DNA of 64,000 bases from an uncultured delta proteobacterium (GCA_903875445.1 CAIQWD010000116.1:62001-126000); one strand, 5' to 3'. Positions 8,403 to 17,246 are shown, counted from the first letter of the stretch. Notes: generated by a model not told the origin, from the sequence alone. Translations and numbers: made by a program.

Positions 8403-9047
8403 ATGTTGAAATTTCTTGATCATCTGGAGGAATGGATTATCACCTTTCTCATTGGTGCGGCAACAGTCATCATCTTTTTCGCCGTCCTTCACCGCTATAC
8501 ATCGACCCTTCCCATTCCGATCCTTCAAGACTGGCTGATTGGCCTAAATTTCGGTTGGGCGCAGGAACTCTGCATCTATATGTTTGTCTGGATGGCCAAA
8601 TTCGGAGCTGCCTACGGTGTGCGTTCCGGCATCCATGTGGGCGTGGACGTTCTGGTCAACCGTCTACCGAAAGACTGGCGCAAGAAAGCGGTGCTGCTCG
8701 CTCTCTTCGGCGGCGCCATCTTCACTGGCATTATCGGCACTTTAGGTGCGCGTTTCGTCTGGGAAAACGGTATGCACTATTTTGTATATACCTTGTTTGG
8801 CATAGCTACCGGCACTCTTCCTCACGGCCCTACCACACCGGATCTAGAGTGGCCGACCTGGTTCGTCTATTCTGCCGTGCCGATGGGTTCGTACTTGATG
8901 TGTTTCCGATTTCTCCAGGTGTCGTGGATCTTCATCCGCTTCGGAGATCTGCCACAACATAATCAAGCCCATGTAGACGGCCTGGACGATGAGGATCCGG
9001 TTTTTGAAGCAGAGATACTAAAGGAGGTCCGAAATGAGCACAGCTGA
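8403..9047 (+). CDS. dctQ: TRAP transporter small permease subunit
   Basis: The protein has 214 residues and several membrane segments: about 10-32 (WIITFLIGAATVIIFFAV), about 50-70 including the family motif WAQELCIYMFVWMA, a third near LLALFGGAIFTGIIGTL, and a fourth near the C-terminus. A loop containing TGTLPHGPTTPDLEW makes it a little longer than the average DctQ. It forms the small membrane subunit that docks with DctM. GGAGAG precedes the ATG. Its last 14 bases overlap dctM, so the two are probably translationally coupled. Confidence 0.92.
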   Translation: MLKFLDHLEEWIITFLIGAATVIIFFAVLHRYTSTLPIPILQDWLIGLNFGWAQELCIYMFVWMAKFGAAYGVRSGIHVGVDVLVNRLPKDWRKKAVLLALFGGAIFTGIIGTLGARFVWENGMHYFVYTLFGIATGTLPHGPTTPDLEWPTWFVYSAVPMGSYLMCFRFLQVSWIFIRFGDLPQHNQAHVDGLDDEDPVFEAEILKEVRNEHS

Positions 9048-10425
9048 ACCTGTTACCTTTACACCTCCGATGTCGAAAACTCGTGCAGGTGTCTGGCTGA
9101 TCTCTCTCGCCTGTATCCTGCTTGCAGTAGGGTTTTTCGGCGGCAATGTCGGGATTGTCTTTGCATTGTTACTGGCGCTTATGTTGACCGGTATACCGGT
9201 TTCTATTGCGCTAGGACTGACCGTCTTGATGTTTCTTTTTCTGATGACGCACGTACCTATCGAAGCAGTAGCCCTAAAACTCTTCACCGGCATCGAAAAA
9301 TTTGAGATCATGGCGATCCCGTTCTTTATTCTCGCCGGCAACTTCCTGACCCATGGAGGTGTTGCCAAGCGAATGATCGCTTTTGCCACCAGCATGCTCG
9401 GCCACTGGCATGGCGGACTCGGCCTCGCCGGCATCCTGGCTTGCTCGATGTTTGCCCTGGTTTGCGGCTCGAGTGTTGCCACTGTTGTTGCCATTGGCTC
9501 GATCATCCTGCCGGCCATGGTAAAACAGGGTTACCCGATGCGTTTCGGCGCCGGCATCATCGTTTGCGCCGGTTCGCTTGGTATCCTCATGCTCCCCTCT
9601 ATCCCCAAAGTAATCTATGCCATCGCCACCAATACCTCGATCGGTGCACTCTTCGTAGCTGGTCTGTGTCCTGGGATTCTGCTCACGATTATGCTCTGCT
9701 CCGTCACCTGGTACATTGCCAAAAAGCGTGGCTACAAACGTCTGCCAAAATCAACCTGGAAGGAGCGCTGGACATCATTTCGTGCAAGCGTCTGGGGACT
9801 GATGCTGGTAGTAATCATTGTCGGCGGCATCTATTCCGGTATCTTCACGGCAACGGAAGCAGCGGCCATGTCCGCGGTGTATGCCTTCTTTATCTCGGTG
9901 TATATTTACAAAGATCTTACCCTCAGGGATGTCCCCAGGGTCCTCTTGGCGTCTGCCAACTTAAGCGCCATGTTGCTCTATATCATCACCAATGCTGTGC
10001 TTTTTTCTTTCCTGATGTCGCACGAAAACATCCCGCAAGCGATGGCCGACTGGATCCTCGGTAAGGATCTAGGCGTAGTGTCATTCCTGATGGTCGTCAA
10101 CGTTGTACTTCTGCTCGCCGGTAACGTCATGGAGCCGTCGTCGATTATCCTCATCTTTGCCCCAATCTTGTTCCCGGCCGCTATGCGCCTGGGTATCGAT
10201 CCGGTGCATTTCGGTATCCTGATCGACGCCAACATGGAAGTAGGCTTGTGTCACCCGCCGGTGGGACTGAATCTCTACGTGGCCAGCGGTATTTCGAAGC
10301 TCAGCATTACCGAACTCACCGTCGCGGTGGTACCGTGGCTCTCTACCATGGTGGTGTTTCTGGTAATCGTCACCTACTGGCCGACGCTGTCGATATGGCT
10401 GCCGAAGGCGATGGGTATGATGTAG
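9034..10425 (+). CDS. dctM: TRAP transporter large permease subunit
   Basis: This 463-residue DctM-type integral membrane protein has about twelve hydrophobic segments. Recognisable family sequences include MLTGIPVSIALGL, AIPFFILAGNFLTHGG, CSMFALVCGSSVATVVAIG and GNVMEPSSIILIFAPILFP. It forms the sodium-coupled translocation channel that accepts substrate from DctP. AAAGGAGG lies eight bases before the ATG and inside the end of dctQ. It ends the dctPQM transport unit; a GC-rich hairpin follows. Confidence 0.94.
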   Translation: MSTAEPVTFTPPMSKTRAGVWLISLACILLAVGFFGGNVGIVFALLLALMLTGIPVSIALGLTVLMFLFLMTHVPIEAVALKLFTGIEKFEIMAIPFFILAGNFLTHGGVAKRMIAFATSMLGHWHGGLGLAGILACSMFALVCGSSVATVVAIGSIILPAMVKQGYPMRFGAGIIVCAGSLGILMLPSIPKVIYAIATNTSIGALFVAGLCPGILLTIMLCSVTWYIAKKRGYKRLPKSTWKERWTSFRASVWGLMLVVIIVGGIYSGIFTATEAAAMSAVYAFFISVYIYKDLTLRDVPRVLLASANLSAMLLYIITNAVLFSFLMSHENIPQAMADWILGKDLGVVSFLMVVNVVLLLAGNVMEPSSIILIFAPILFPAAMRLGIDPVHFGILIDANMEVGLCHPPVGLNLYVASGISKLSITELTVAVVPWLSTMVVFLVIVTYWPTLSIWLPKAMGMM

Positions 10426-10484
10426 TTCGGGTTCGGTACTGCCGTCCCATTCCAATTCTACAGCAAGAGTTTTTTGCATGCACT

Positions 10485-10513
10485 ATCCCCCTGAGGCCAT
10501 GCCTCGGGGGGAT
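10485..10513 (+). terminator. Hairpin downstream of dctM
   Basis: ATCCCCCTGAGGC pairs with GCCTCGGGGGGAT (13 pairs with one G-T) around a three-base CAT loop. The tail TTCCATTCC is only weakly T-rich, so termination of dctPQM here is probable but may be partial. Confidence 0.55.
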
Positions 10514-10569
10514 TTCCATTCCAAGGAAAGAGTGAAAAGCCGCTGCACATATTTCACAGGGAACTTCCT

Positions 10570-10932
10570 ATGTCCGACCAAGTTACTATTTATTTGATTG
10601 TCGCACTCAACACCGTTTGCCAGCTCATGCTTATCTGGCGGCAGCAACTTGCAAGCAAGGTGAAATGGAAATTCTGCTGTTTAGCCGCAGCTTTTCCAGT
10701 CTTGATTATGCTGTCGATGCGTCTCTTAATTGCCGGCGGGACAATCCATGGCCAGGTTGCCGACCAATCCTCGGTTGAACAATACCTTACCAAGGGCGCA
10801 AGTGTTTTGTTGATTGCCGGGCCTTGGTTGGTTACGCTCGCCGCAATTCTCACCAAGATAAAAAATCGGGCGAGATCCTCAGCGCAAGCAGATCGGAAAA
10901 CGGCAAGCGATGTACCGCCACGTTTACCATGA
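10570..10932 (+). CDS. Small membrane protein of unknown function
   Basis: I do not recognise this 120-residue protein. It has three hydrophobic segments, about residues 6-22, 34-55 and 76-95, and a charged C-terminal tail rich in K, R, S and A, so it should sit in the inner membrane. It follows dctM after about 145 bases that contain a hairpin and converges with dctD, whose stop is 22 bases away. The position suggests an accessory role in the dicarboxylate module, but nothing in the sequence proves it. The ATG has only a weak ribosome site. Confidence 0.55.
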   Translation: MSDQVTIYLIVALNTVCQLMLIWRQQLASKVKWKFCCLAAAFPVLIMLSMRLLIAGGTIHGQVADQSSVEQYLTKGASVLLIAGPWLVTLAAILTKIKNRARSSAQADRKTASDVPPRLP

Positions 10933-10954
10933 TGACTGGGATTATAATCCTTTG

Positions 10955-12310
10955 CTATTTATAATCGCTCTTTTTCAAACCGTATTTCCGCATCTTGTCG
11001 TAGAGGGTCTTTCTCGGAATATCCAGTACGGTCATGACATCCTTGATGCTTCCACCGGAAGAAGTCAGGGCCTGTTCGATGAGACTCCTTTCAAAACAAT
11101 CGACCTGTTGAGGAAGAGAGCGATTCAGCGCCGATTCTTTTGCCGCTTGCATCTTTTCCAGAGACCAGTCGAATTGACGACCCAGCAAAACATAGCGTTC
11201 GGCAAAGTTTCTCAACTCCCGCACATTGCCAGGCCATGCATAGAACATCAAGGCATTCATCTGCGAGTTACTTGGCATAGATACCTCCTGTTGATACCTA
11301 TGCCCGGCAACAAGAAGGAAATGATGGAATAACAGGGGAATGTCTTCTCGTCTCTCCCGTAAGGGAGGAATTTTCAGGCTTACTACATTGAGGCGGTAAT
11401 ACAAGTCTTGCCGAAAGTTCCCCTGCTCTGCCGCATCCAATAAATCAACCTTGGATGCAGCAACAACTCGGAGATCAACGGGGATAATTCGGTTCGATCC
11501 AAGCCGCTCGATTGATCGCTCCTGCAGAACACGCAATAAATTAATCTGTAACCGCAAAGGCATCGATTCAATTTCATCGAGAAGAAGGGTGCCTCCATTG
11601 GCGTGTTCAAATTTACCGATACGCATCGATTTTGCATCGGTAAAGGCGCCGGCTTCATGGCCGAACAGTTCACTCTCCATAATTGACTCAGAGACCGCGC
11701 CGCAATTGATGGCAACAAAGTTTTTTTCCCTTCTATTGCTGTTCTCGTGCAGGGCTCTTGCCACCAACTCCTTGCCGGTGCCGGTTTCCCCAAGCACCAG
11801 AACGTCTGCCCTGGTATCGGCAACTTGGGCAATAGTACTTCGGAGCTTTTCCATGGCCGGTGTACGCCCTATTATTCTCGGTCCCGGGGCGCTGTGTAAT
11901 TCCAACTCTCGACGGAGATTGCGATTCTCCAGGGTCAGCTGTCGTTTTTCAAGACCACGCAATACGGTTTTCACCAGCCTTTCAGCGGAATACGGTTTTT
12001 CGATGAAATCATAGGCGCCATCACGCATCGCCTTGACGGCGATGGAAATATCACCGTGGCCGGTGATGAGAATGACCGGCAAATCTCGATCAATTTTTTG
12101 AACTTCGAGAAGAAACTGCAAGCCATCCATATTCGGAAGGCGAATATCGCAGACGACAATGCCGGGCCACTCACTGGTGAGAATCTCCAGTCCACGTTCT
12201 GCGCACTCTTCACAGATGACTTCAAGTTCTGCCAGTTCGAGGGTCTGTTTGTTTGCCTGTCGTATGTGCTTCTCATCATCGATAAAGAGCACCTTCACAT
12301 TTGCCGCCAT
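10955..12310 (-). CDS. dctD: DctD-like sigma-54-dependent response regulator
   Basis: The protein has 451 residues in NtrC-family order. The receiver domain spans about 1-120 (DDE acidic pocket at 11-13, phospho-acceptor D55 in VVCDIRLPN, K106). The AAA+ domain spans about 145-375 with Walker A GETGTGKE at 174-181, GAFTDA at 221-226 and LLDEIESMP as Walker B. A Fis-type helix-turn-helix lies at about 410-445 (SIKDVMTVLDIPRKTLYDKM). It activates sigma-54 promoters on phosphorylation by DctB, most likely those in the usp-dctP gap. The sigma-54 contact loop reads GAFTDA instead of the usual GAFTGA. Its start lies four bases after the sensor kinase stop, so they are one operon. Confidence 0.92.
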   Translation of the reverse strand: MAANVKVLFIDDEKHIRQANKQTLELAELEVICEECAERGLEILTSEWPGIVVCDIRLPNMDGLQFLLEVQKIDRDLPVILITGHGDISIAVKAMRDGAYDFIEKPYSAERLVKTVLRGLEKRQLTLENRNLRRELELHSAPGPRIIGRTPAMEKLRSTIAQVADTRADVLVLGETGTGKELVARALHENSNRREKNFVAINCGAVSESIMESELFGHEAGAFTDAKSMRIGKFEHANGGTLLLDEIESMPLRLQINLLRVLQERSIERLGSNRIIPVDLRVVAASKVDLLDAAEQGNFRQDLYYRLNVVSLKIPPLRERREDIPLLFHHFLLVAGHRYQQEVSMPSNSQMNALMFYAWPGNVRELRNFAERYVLLGRQFDWSLEKMQAAKESALNRSLPQQVDCFERSLIEQALTSSGGSIKDVMTVLDIPRKTLYDKMRKYGLKKSDYK

Positions 12311-12314
12311 AGCA

Positions 12315-13343
12315 CTATTTTGTTCGCTCTAAGGTAAATTCAAAGCGGGCCCCGCCCTTACTGCTGGCAAGACGTATCTGCCCACCAAAATCCCGTACAA
12401 TCCTATCACTGATGGTTAAACCAAGCCCTAAACCCTGTCCCGATTTTTTCGTCGTAAAAAAAGGTTCAAAGATATCTTGACGATGTTCTCCCGCAACCCC
12501 CGGACCGTTGTCTTCAACGGCAATCACCACTTTTCCGTCCTCGCCGGTGCATTCTACCTTTATTAATTTAGCCTCCTGCCCTTCCATGGCCTGCATGGCA
12601 TTCGAGATAAGATTCACCAGCACCTGCTGCAGCAGCACATGATTGGCACGAACCTCCAACTCTGGCGGATCTACCTTGATAGTCGTTACAATATTGGCCT
12701 TTTTTAAGCTCGGGTTTAAAATTTCCAAAGCGCCGTCTATGACCCCATGCAAAGGTACGGCAACTATCTGGCCGCTTGATTTCTTCGAGAAGAGTTTAAG
12801 CTGGAAACCGATTTGCGCCATCCGTTCCGTTAATTCGCCGATCTGTTCAAGATTCCACATAGCTTCTTCCATGCGCCCTTTCTCAAGGAATTGCTTGCCG
12901 TTATCCGCATAACTACGAATTGCCGCCAGGGGTTGATTGAGTTCATGATTGATTCCCGCAGACATCTGCCCGAGAACGGCGAGTTTGGCTGCGTGGATGA
13001 GTTCCTTGCGGGCTCTCTTCAGCTTGACTTCCGTCTGTTGCCTGTCGAGGATCTCCTGACGCAACAATTCGTTGGTCTTGGTAAGCTGCTGCGTTCGGTC
13101 AAGAACCCTTGATTCGAGCATTTCGTTGGCTTCCCGCAAGGCCTTCTTGCTTTCCTTCTCTATCCTGTCCAGTTCTGCCAGACGATGTTTTCGTTGAACA
13201 AGAAGGAGCGTCATAATGTAAAAAATTGTCAATCCCAGGGTAACCAGAATGTTTCCCAGCAGAACCCTCGTCTGAATTTCCCTGGTGTCCGACAGAATAT
13301 GAACATTCCAGCCAGCATGAGGCATCAATTGCGACTGTTTCAT
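12315..13343 (-). CDS. dctB: DctB-like sensor kinase, C-terminal half (separate frame)
   Basis: The 342 residues begin in the last strand of the periplasmic sensor domain (QLMPHAGWNVHILSDT), followed by one membrane helix at about 28-50, a coiled coil at about 55-115, the phospho-acceptor helix with H133 (HELNQPLAAIRSYADN), and the ATPase motifs NAMQAME, EDNGPGV and GLGLGLTIS. It is complete as a kinase module but lacks the first membrane helix and most of the sensor domain, which are encoded by the preceding ORF in another frame. Its ATG overlaps that stop codon as TAATG, with AAGGAGG only three bases before the ATG. This is either a split gene, a frameshifted gene, or a one-base sequence error. 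Confidence 0.85.
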   Translation of the reverse strand: MKQSQLMPHAGWNVHILSDTREIQTRVLLGNILVTLGLTIFYIMTLLLVQRKHRLAELDRIEKESKKALREANEMLESRVLDRTQQLTKTNELLRQEILDRQQTEVKLKRARKELIHAAKLAVLGQMSAGINHELNQPLAAIRSYADNGKQFLEKGRMEEAMWNLEQIGELTERMAQIGFQLKLFSKKSSGQIVAVPLHGVIDGALEILNPSLKKANIVTTIKVDPPELEVRANHVLLQQVLVNLISNAMQAMEGQEAKLIKVECTGEDGKVVIAVEDNGPGVAGEHRQDIFEPFFTTKKSGQGLGLGLTISDRIVRDFGGQIRLASSKGGARFEFTLERTK

Positions 13344-14161
13344 TATCCTCCTTTTTCCTTTACCTTGCCGCCGTCAATGGTGATGATCTGAATGTCATTT
13401 TCATAGGGAACTATAGATTCAGCAAGCGGGGTCAGGGGAGTATCCGGATATCTTCTGTTTTCCTCAATATTTTTCAAAACTGTCGGGGGCAAAGGCTGAA
13501 ATGTTTTATATCGCCACTCGGGATTGGTTGTAATGAAAACGACTCCATCCGGATCGCTCACCAAAAAACTCTCATCGCGGTCAGCCCATTTCTGCTCTAT
13601 AGAGTCAATATCGATTTTTATAGCCACAACGCCGAGGATATCCTCGTCTTTTTTGACCGGATAGGCAAAATAATAGCCGCGTTTGGAAGAAGTTGTGCCT
13701 ATGGCAAAATACCGTCCGAGCTTACCTCGCATCGCCTCTTGAAAATAGGGCCGATAACTGAAATTGTTGCCGATAAACGAGAGTTTTTCTTTCCAGTTGC
13801 TGGCAGCGATAGTTAAACCATCGTTATTCATGAGATAGGTGTCGAGGGTATCGCTCACTCGGTTAATGGTTTCCAAATATTTATTGAGAGCTTCAACACG
13901 ATTGGCATCCTGAGGATTGAGAAGCGTATAGAGCAAATTGTTGTCAATTGCCAATAGTTCCGGAAGACTTTCGTACTTGCCCAATATTCCATGAAGATAG
14001 TTGAAATACAGTTCAAGGCGAATATTGCCCTGTACTTTCAGTTCCACCAAGCCCCTCCTATAAATCCAAGTGGATACTACATTGAGTATAAGGATTAGGA
14101 GGATGAGAAACACGAGAAAACTGAGAATTCCTTTTTGCCTTTTCGTTACGACCAGTTGCAT
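13343..14161 (-). CDS. dctB: DctB-like sensor kinase, N-terminal sensor half (separate frame)
   Basis: The 272 residues contain a first membrane helix at about 12-33 and a double-Cache-type periplasmic sensor domain as in DctB, with the dicarboxylate-pocket region FSYRPYFQEAMRGKLG and YYFAYPVKKDEDILGVVAIK. It stops at GGKVKEKGG, exactly where DctB proteins continue into their last sensor strand and second membrane helix. The next ORF supplies that continuation in the -1 frame; together they give about 613 residues, a normal DctB length. A five-A run lies just before the stop, and one extra A there would fuse the frames. See the findings for alternatives. Confidence 0.8.
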   Translation of the reverse strand: MQLVVTKRQKGILSFLVFLILLILILNVVSTWIYRRGLVELKVQGNIRLELYFNYLHGILGKYESLPELLAIDNNLLYTLLNPQDANRVEALNKYLETINRVSDTLDTYLMNNDGLTIAASNWKEKLSFIGNNFSYRPYFQEAMRGKLGRYFAIGTTSSKRGYYFAYPVKKDEDILGVVAIKIDIDSIEQKWADRDESFLVSDPDGVVFITTNPEWRYKTFQPLPPTVLKNIEENRRYPDTPLTPLAESIVPYENDIQIITIDGGKVKEKGG

Positions 14162-14275
14162 ATGAGCTATTTATTTTCCAAGAGAAGTTTATGAACCTTC
14201 TTATTGAAGGACGAGCAAAAATCAATTACATATAAAAGAGACACCAATCGACACTCTCCAGACGATGAGCCAATA

Positions 14276-14920
14276 ATGAATCTTTTCCCACACGCCATCC
14301 TTCTTCGTTCACAACCGAAACCTTTTTTTATCGTTTTCCTCCTCTTGATTTCTCTCTGTTCCTGTGCTTCATATACAAACCACTATTTCCCTGTAAATAA
14401 TCGGGAACAACGGGCGAGCACTCTCGGTTTTTCCATAGCCCCGCCATCCGGGATCAACTGGTACGAAAAACTGAATGATAACAGCTTATATTATCTAAAA
14501 AAAATTCAAACTGCTGACTATTCAATTTACACCAAGGCTACCGAAATACATCTGGAGGGCACAGAGCTTGAGGCCGGCAAATTTTTACAATATGTGAAAA
14601 ACAACAAAAAGCTTAATACCACATCGGGGGATTACAGAAATATCTCTTTTCGCTACACCCTAGACAAAGAGCTCTCTCCTCTGTGTATCCGGTATGTTCA
14701 AGATTATGAGGATCACGGGATCAAGAACCTGAAAAAGGATGAATTTATCAAAGTCCAAAAAAACGGCTTGGTGTGCATGCATCCGGAAACTCCGGAAAAC
14801 GGCGTAGATATGTTCTATGTCGAGAGTGTCAAACAATCACCAAAGCAACAAGATCAATCCTATAAAGACGAAGGTGAATTTTTTCTCAGCAGCTTGAAAT
14901 TCTATCCAGTCGGTGGCTGA
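14276..14920 (+). CDS. Putative lipoprotein of unknown function
   Basis: With the ATG at 14276 the protein has 214 residues and a lipoprotein signal peptide: hydrophobic core FFIVFLLLISL, then the lipobox-like CSCAS, with modification likely on the cysteine before ASY. The track's earlier start adds an unlikely leader before the signal peptide. The mature protein is soluble and beta/alpha mixed, with no motif I recognise. It stands alone, divergent from the dctB sensor half and convergent with hisHF. Its cysteine after the signal suggests membrane anchoring, probably to the outer membrane. No function can be assigned. Confidence 0.65.
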   Translation: MNLFPHAILLRSQPKPFFIVFLLLISLCSCASYTNHYFPVNNREQRASTLGFSIAPPSGINWYEKLNDNSLYYLKKIQTADYSIYTKATEIHLEGTELEAGKFLQYVKNNKKLNTTSGDYRNISFRYTLDKELSPLCIRYVQDYEDHGIKNLKKDEFIKVQKNGLVCMHPETPENGVDMFYVESVKQSPKQQDQSYKDEGEFFLSSLKFYPVGG

Positions 14921-14984
14921 GAAGGGAAAACCATTTGCCGGTGCAGTGCGTGCAAAAAATTACAACATGACGATCCACCGGCAC

Positions 14985-16580
14985 CTATCTTGTCACAATC
15001 CCAACCGCACTGACAGCATCCTTAACTTCTGAAATGGTCACCTCTTTCCTGTGAAAAATTCCCGCAGCTAGAGCGGCATCAGTCGAAGTTCCTTGAAAGA
15101 CATCAACAAAATGCGAGGCTCTGCCGGCCCCGCTTGAGGCAATAACGGGAATGGATACCGACTGTTTTACCAGGTTTATCAACTCCAAATCAAAACCACT
15201 GTTGGTGCCATCCCGGTCGATACAATTCAGTAATATTTCACCAGCGCCTAATGTCTCACAACTCTTGACTAATTGCACAACATCAACATCCCGTCCTTCC
15301 CTGCCTCCCTTCACCGTGCATTGATACCAGCAATACTGTTCGCCGCCGGGTCCCGGAGAGGCCGTCGCTATGGTCGCATGGACAGTCTCCTTCGGGGAAT
15401 GAACATACACGCGACGCGGGTCAACTGAGATCACCACAGCCTGCGCGCCGTAAACGACCGATATCTGTTCAATTGCGCTTTTCCCCGTTTTTTCCCCTGT
15501 TCTCAGATAATCCTCCACCGCATACACAGCATCACTGCCGATCGAGACCTTGTCGGCACCGGAACGAAAATAGGCGGACGCAACATCAAGAGAAGTCGAG
15601 GTCTTGCCGGCGGCGTCGGTGAATTCCCGTATCCCGCCACCGATGGTGAGGGGAACGAAGACATTTTCCGAGGTTCTTTCCAATACCTCCAGCATGGGTT
15701 GGTCTTGAAGTGGATAATCCCTAAATCCGGTGATATTGAGAAAGGTGATTTCGTCGGCGCCCTCTTCATAGTATCTTCGTGCCAATTCAACCGGTTTGCC
15801 GAGATTTCTCACCTCACCTTCATGGCGGACATCGTATTGATCCCCTTTGGTGACCACGAGATCGCCATGGTCATTGCTGCGAACGTCGAGACAGGCAATG
15901 ATTCTTTTGGCAATTTTTGTCTCCTCTGGCTGGTTGGCAGGTTTTTGTGTAAAAATCAACGGTATTCCGGTCCCTTGTGCTAGAAAATTGCCCAGGATTT
16001 TCAACCCTGCCGCACCACTTTTTTCCGGATGAAATTGAAATGCGCTGATATTTCCTCTTTCCACAGCTGAAACAAATTCTCTGCCATAGTCGGTGACCGC
16101 CAGTAGCCATTCCGGTCCGGTATTTTCAACCTTTGCGTGGTAGGAATGGACAAAGTACAGTTTTTCATTTTTATAACCATTGAGGAGAGCGGAATCTTTC
16201 TGCAGCTTGATACCGTTCCAGCCAATTTGCGGCACAGAATAGGCCTTGTCGGAAAACCGTACCACCTGGCCGGGAATAATCCCCAACCCTGAGATACCGG
16301 GGGATTCCTCGCTCCCTTCATAGAGGGCCTGCAGAGCCACGCAAATACCGAGAAAAGGCTTGTTTTCCGATATCCGTTTTTTCAACGGTTCGATGTACCC
16401 TCTTTCTTGCAAACGAGTCATAACGAGGCCGAAGCTGCCGACTCCGGGGAAAATCAATTTTTCCGCAGTGACAATATCCTCCGGAGACTGAACATCTTGT
16501 ACAGTATAGCCGAGTTTACGGATTGCGTTTCGGACGCTTCGCACATTACCGGCACCATAATCTAACAGAGTTATCTGCAT
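14985..16580 (-). CDS. hisHF: Fused imidazole glycerol phosphate synthase HisH-HisF
   Basis: The single 531-residue chain carries both IGP synthase subunits. Residues 1-200 are the HisH glutamine amidotransferase (nucleophile cysteine in GICVALQAL, His-Glu in FQFHPEKSG). After a short linker rich in Q, E and K, residues about 226-531 are the HisF cyclase barrel (IIACLDVR, PLTIGGGIRE, GADKVSIG, AVVISVDPRRVYV, EILLNCIDRDGTNSG, VIASSGAG). Ammonia from glutamine is channelled to PRFAR to make IGP and AICAR, for histidine and purine synthesis. The HisF part carries the long insertions of eukaryotic HIS7 (for example YCWYQCTVKGGREGRD), and the HisH-HisF order is also that of HIS7. Most bacteria use separate hisH and hisF genes. 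No other his gene lies next to it. Confidence 0.95.
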   Translation of the reverse strand: MQITLLDYGAGNVRSVRNAIRKLGYTVQDVQSPEDIVTAEKLIFPGVGSFGLVMTRLQERGYIEPLKKRISENKPFLGICVALQALYEGSEESPGISGLGIIPGQVVRFSDKAYSVPQIGWNGIKLQKDSALLNGYKNEKLYFVHSYHAKVENTGPEWLLAVTDYGREFVSAVERGNISAFQFHPEKSGAAGLKILGNFLAQGTGIPLIFTQKPANQPEETKIAKRIIACLDVRSNDHGDLVVTKGDQYDVRHEGEVRNLGKPVELARRYYEEGADEITFLNITGFRDYPLQDQPMLEVLERTSENVFVPLTIGGGIREFTDAAGKTSTSLDVASAYFRSGADKVSIGSDAVYAVEDYLRTGEKTGKSAIEQISVVYGAQAVVISVDPRRVYVHSPKETVHATIATASPGPGGEQYCWYQCTVKGGREGRDVDVVQLVKSCETLGAGEILLNCIDRDGTNSGFDLELINLVKQSVSIPVIASSGAGRASHFVDVFQGTSTDAALAAGIFHRKEVTISEVKDAVSAVGIVTR

Positions 16581-16643
16581 CCCCTTCCACCTTTCTCAAT
16601 CGAACTTCCCAATATTTTTAACGAATCTTCACAAGATTGCCAA

Positions 16644-17246
16644 TTATTCATGGGCGGTAACTTCATCAATCTTTGCATAATAGCGCCCACGCGCACAATT
16701 GCGACATACGACCTTTCCCGCCGATATCTCATCCCGGCCGTCTTGTACCCAATCGGAACAGCTTTCACATTGCACGCGCCGCAACGGCCTTCCGGGTAAA
16801 TCCTCAGGGGGAATTACAAGAGATACCGGTTCGATGCGGAACAATTCCTGCTCCGGCATGATTTTATACGCTTCGAGTTGCCGGGCGTATTTATCGGTAA
16901 TTTCAGAACAGTATCCTTTTGCAAGGTCACGGGCTTCCTCAAGGGCGGTGATGCGCACAGCCTTGCCCGACAAAAGATTCACAAAAGTTGCCGCCATAAT
17001 CCCGTGATCAAGCCACTTCATGGATCTTTTTCCAAGGCTGCAACCGGTGACCGATTGGATAGCATCGGTCGCGCAGCGATCAATTTCAACAATAACGTAG
17101 AGCTTTTTGCGATCTACACCTTGAGGTTCATGTATTCCCAGAAGGGTCAAGGCCAACATGCTCATGCGCACACCAATAACTTGTCCGGCGCAGATATGAC
17201 CGTGAATACGTGTCGATACCTCCAATAACTCTTCAAAGGATTTCAT
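16644..17246 (-). CDS. FmdE-family protein with C-terminal zinc finger
   Basis: With the ATG at 17246 (AAAGG about nine bases upstream) the protein has 200 residues. The N-terminal two thirds match the FmdE family, named after subunit E of formylmethanofuran dehydrogenase: HGHICAGQVIGVRM, then EIDRCATDAIQSVTGCSLGK with conserved cysteines. The C-terminus is a small zinc finger with two CxxC pairs (CESCSDW and CRNCARG). Such proteins are common in sulfate reducers that do not make methane, where their role is not settled; metal or tungsten/molybdenum-enzyme roles are only guesses. It precedes hisHF on the same strand by 63 bases and may be co-transcribed. Confidence 0.8.
   Translation of the reverse strand: MKSFEELLEVSTRIHGHICAGQVIGVRMSMLALTLLGIHEPQGVDRKKLYVIVEIDRCATDAIQSVTGCSLGKRSMKWLDHGIMAATFVNLLSGKAVRITALEEARDLAKGYCSEITDKYARQLEAYKIMPEQELFRIEPVSLVIPPEDLPGRPLRRVQCESCSDWVQDGRDEISAGKVVCRNCARGRYYAKIDEVTAHE

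Noticed and set aside
13335-13365. Programmed -1 frameshift joining the two dctB frames
   Set aside because: The A-run is five bases, so the strong A-AAA-AAG heptamer is not formed, and no upstream stimulating Shine-Dalgarno or downstream hairpin was seen. It is kept only as a weak alternative to a split gene or sequence error.
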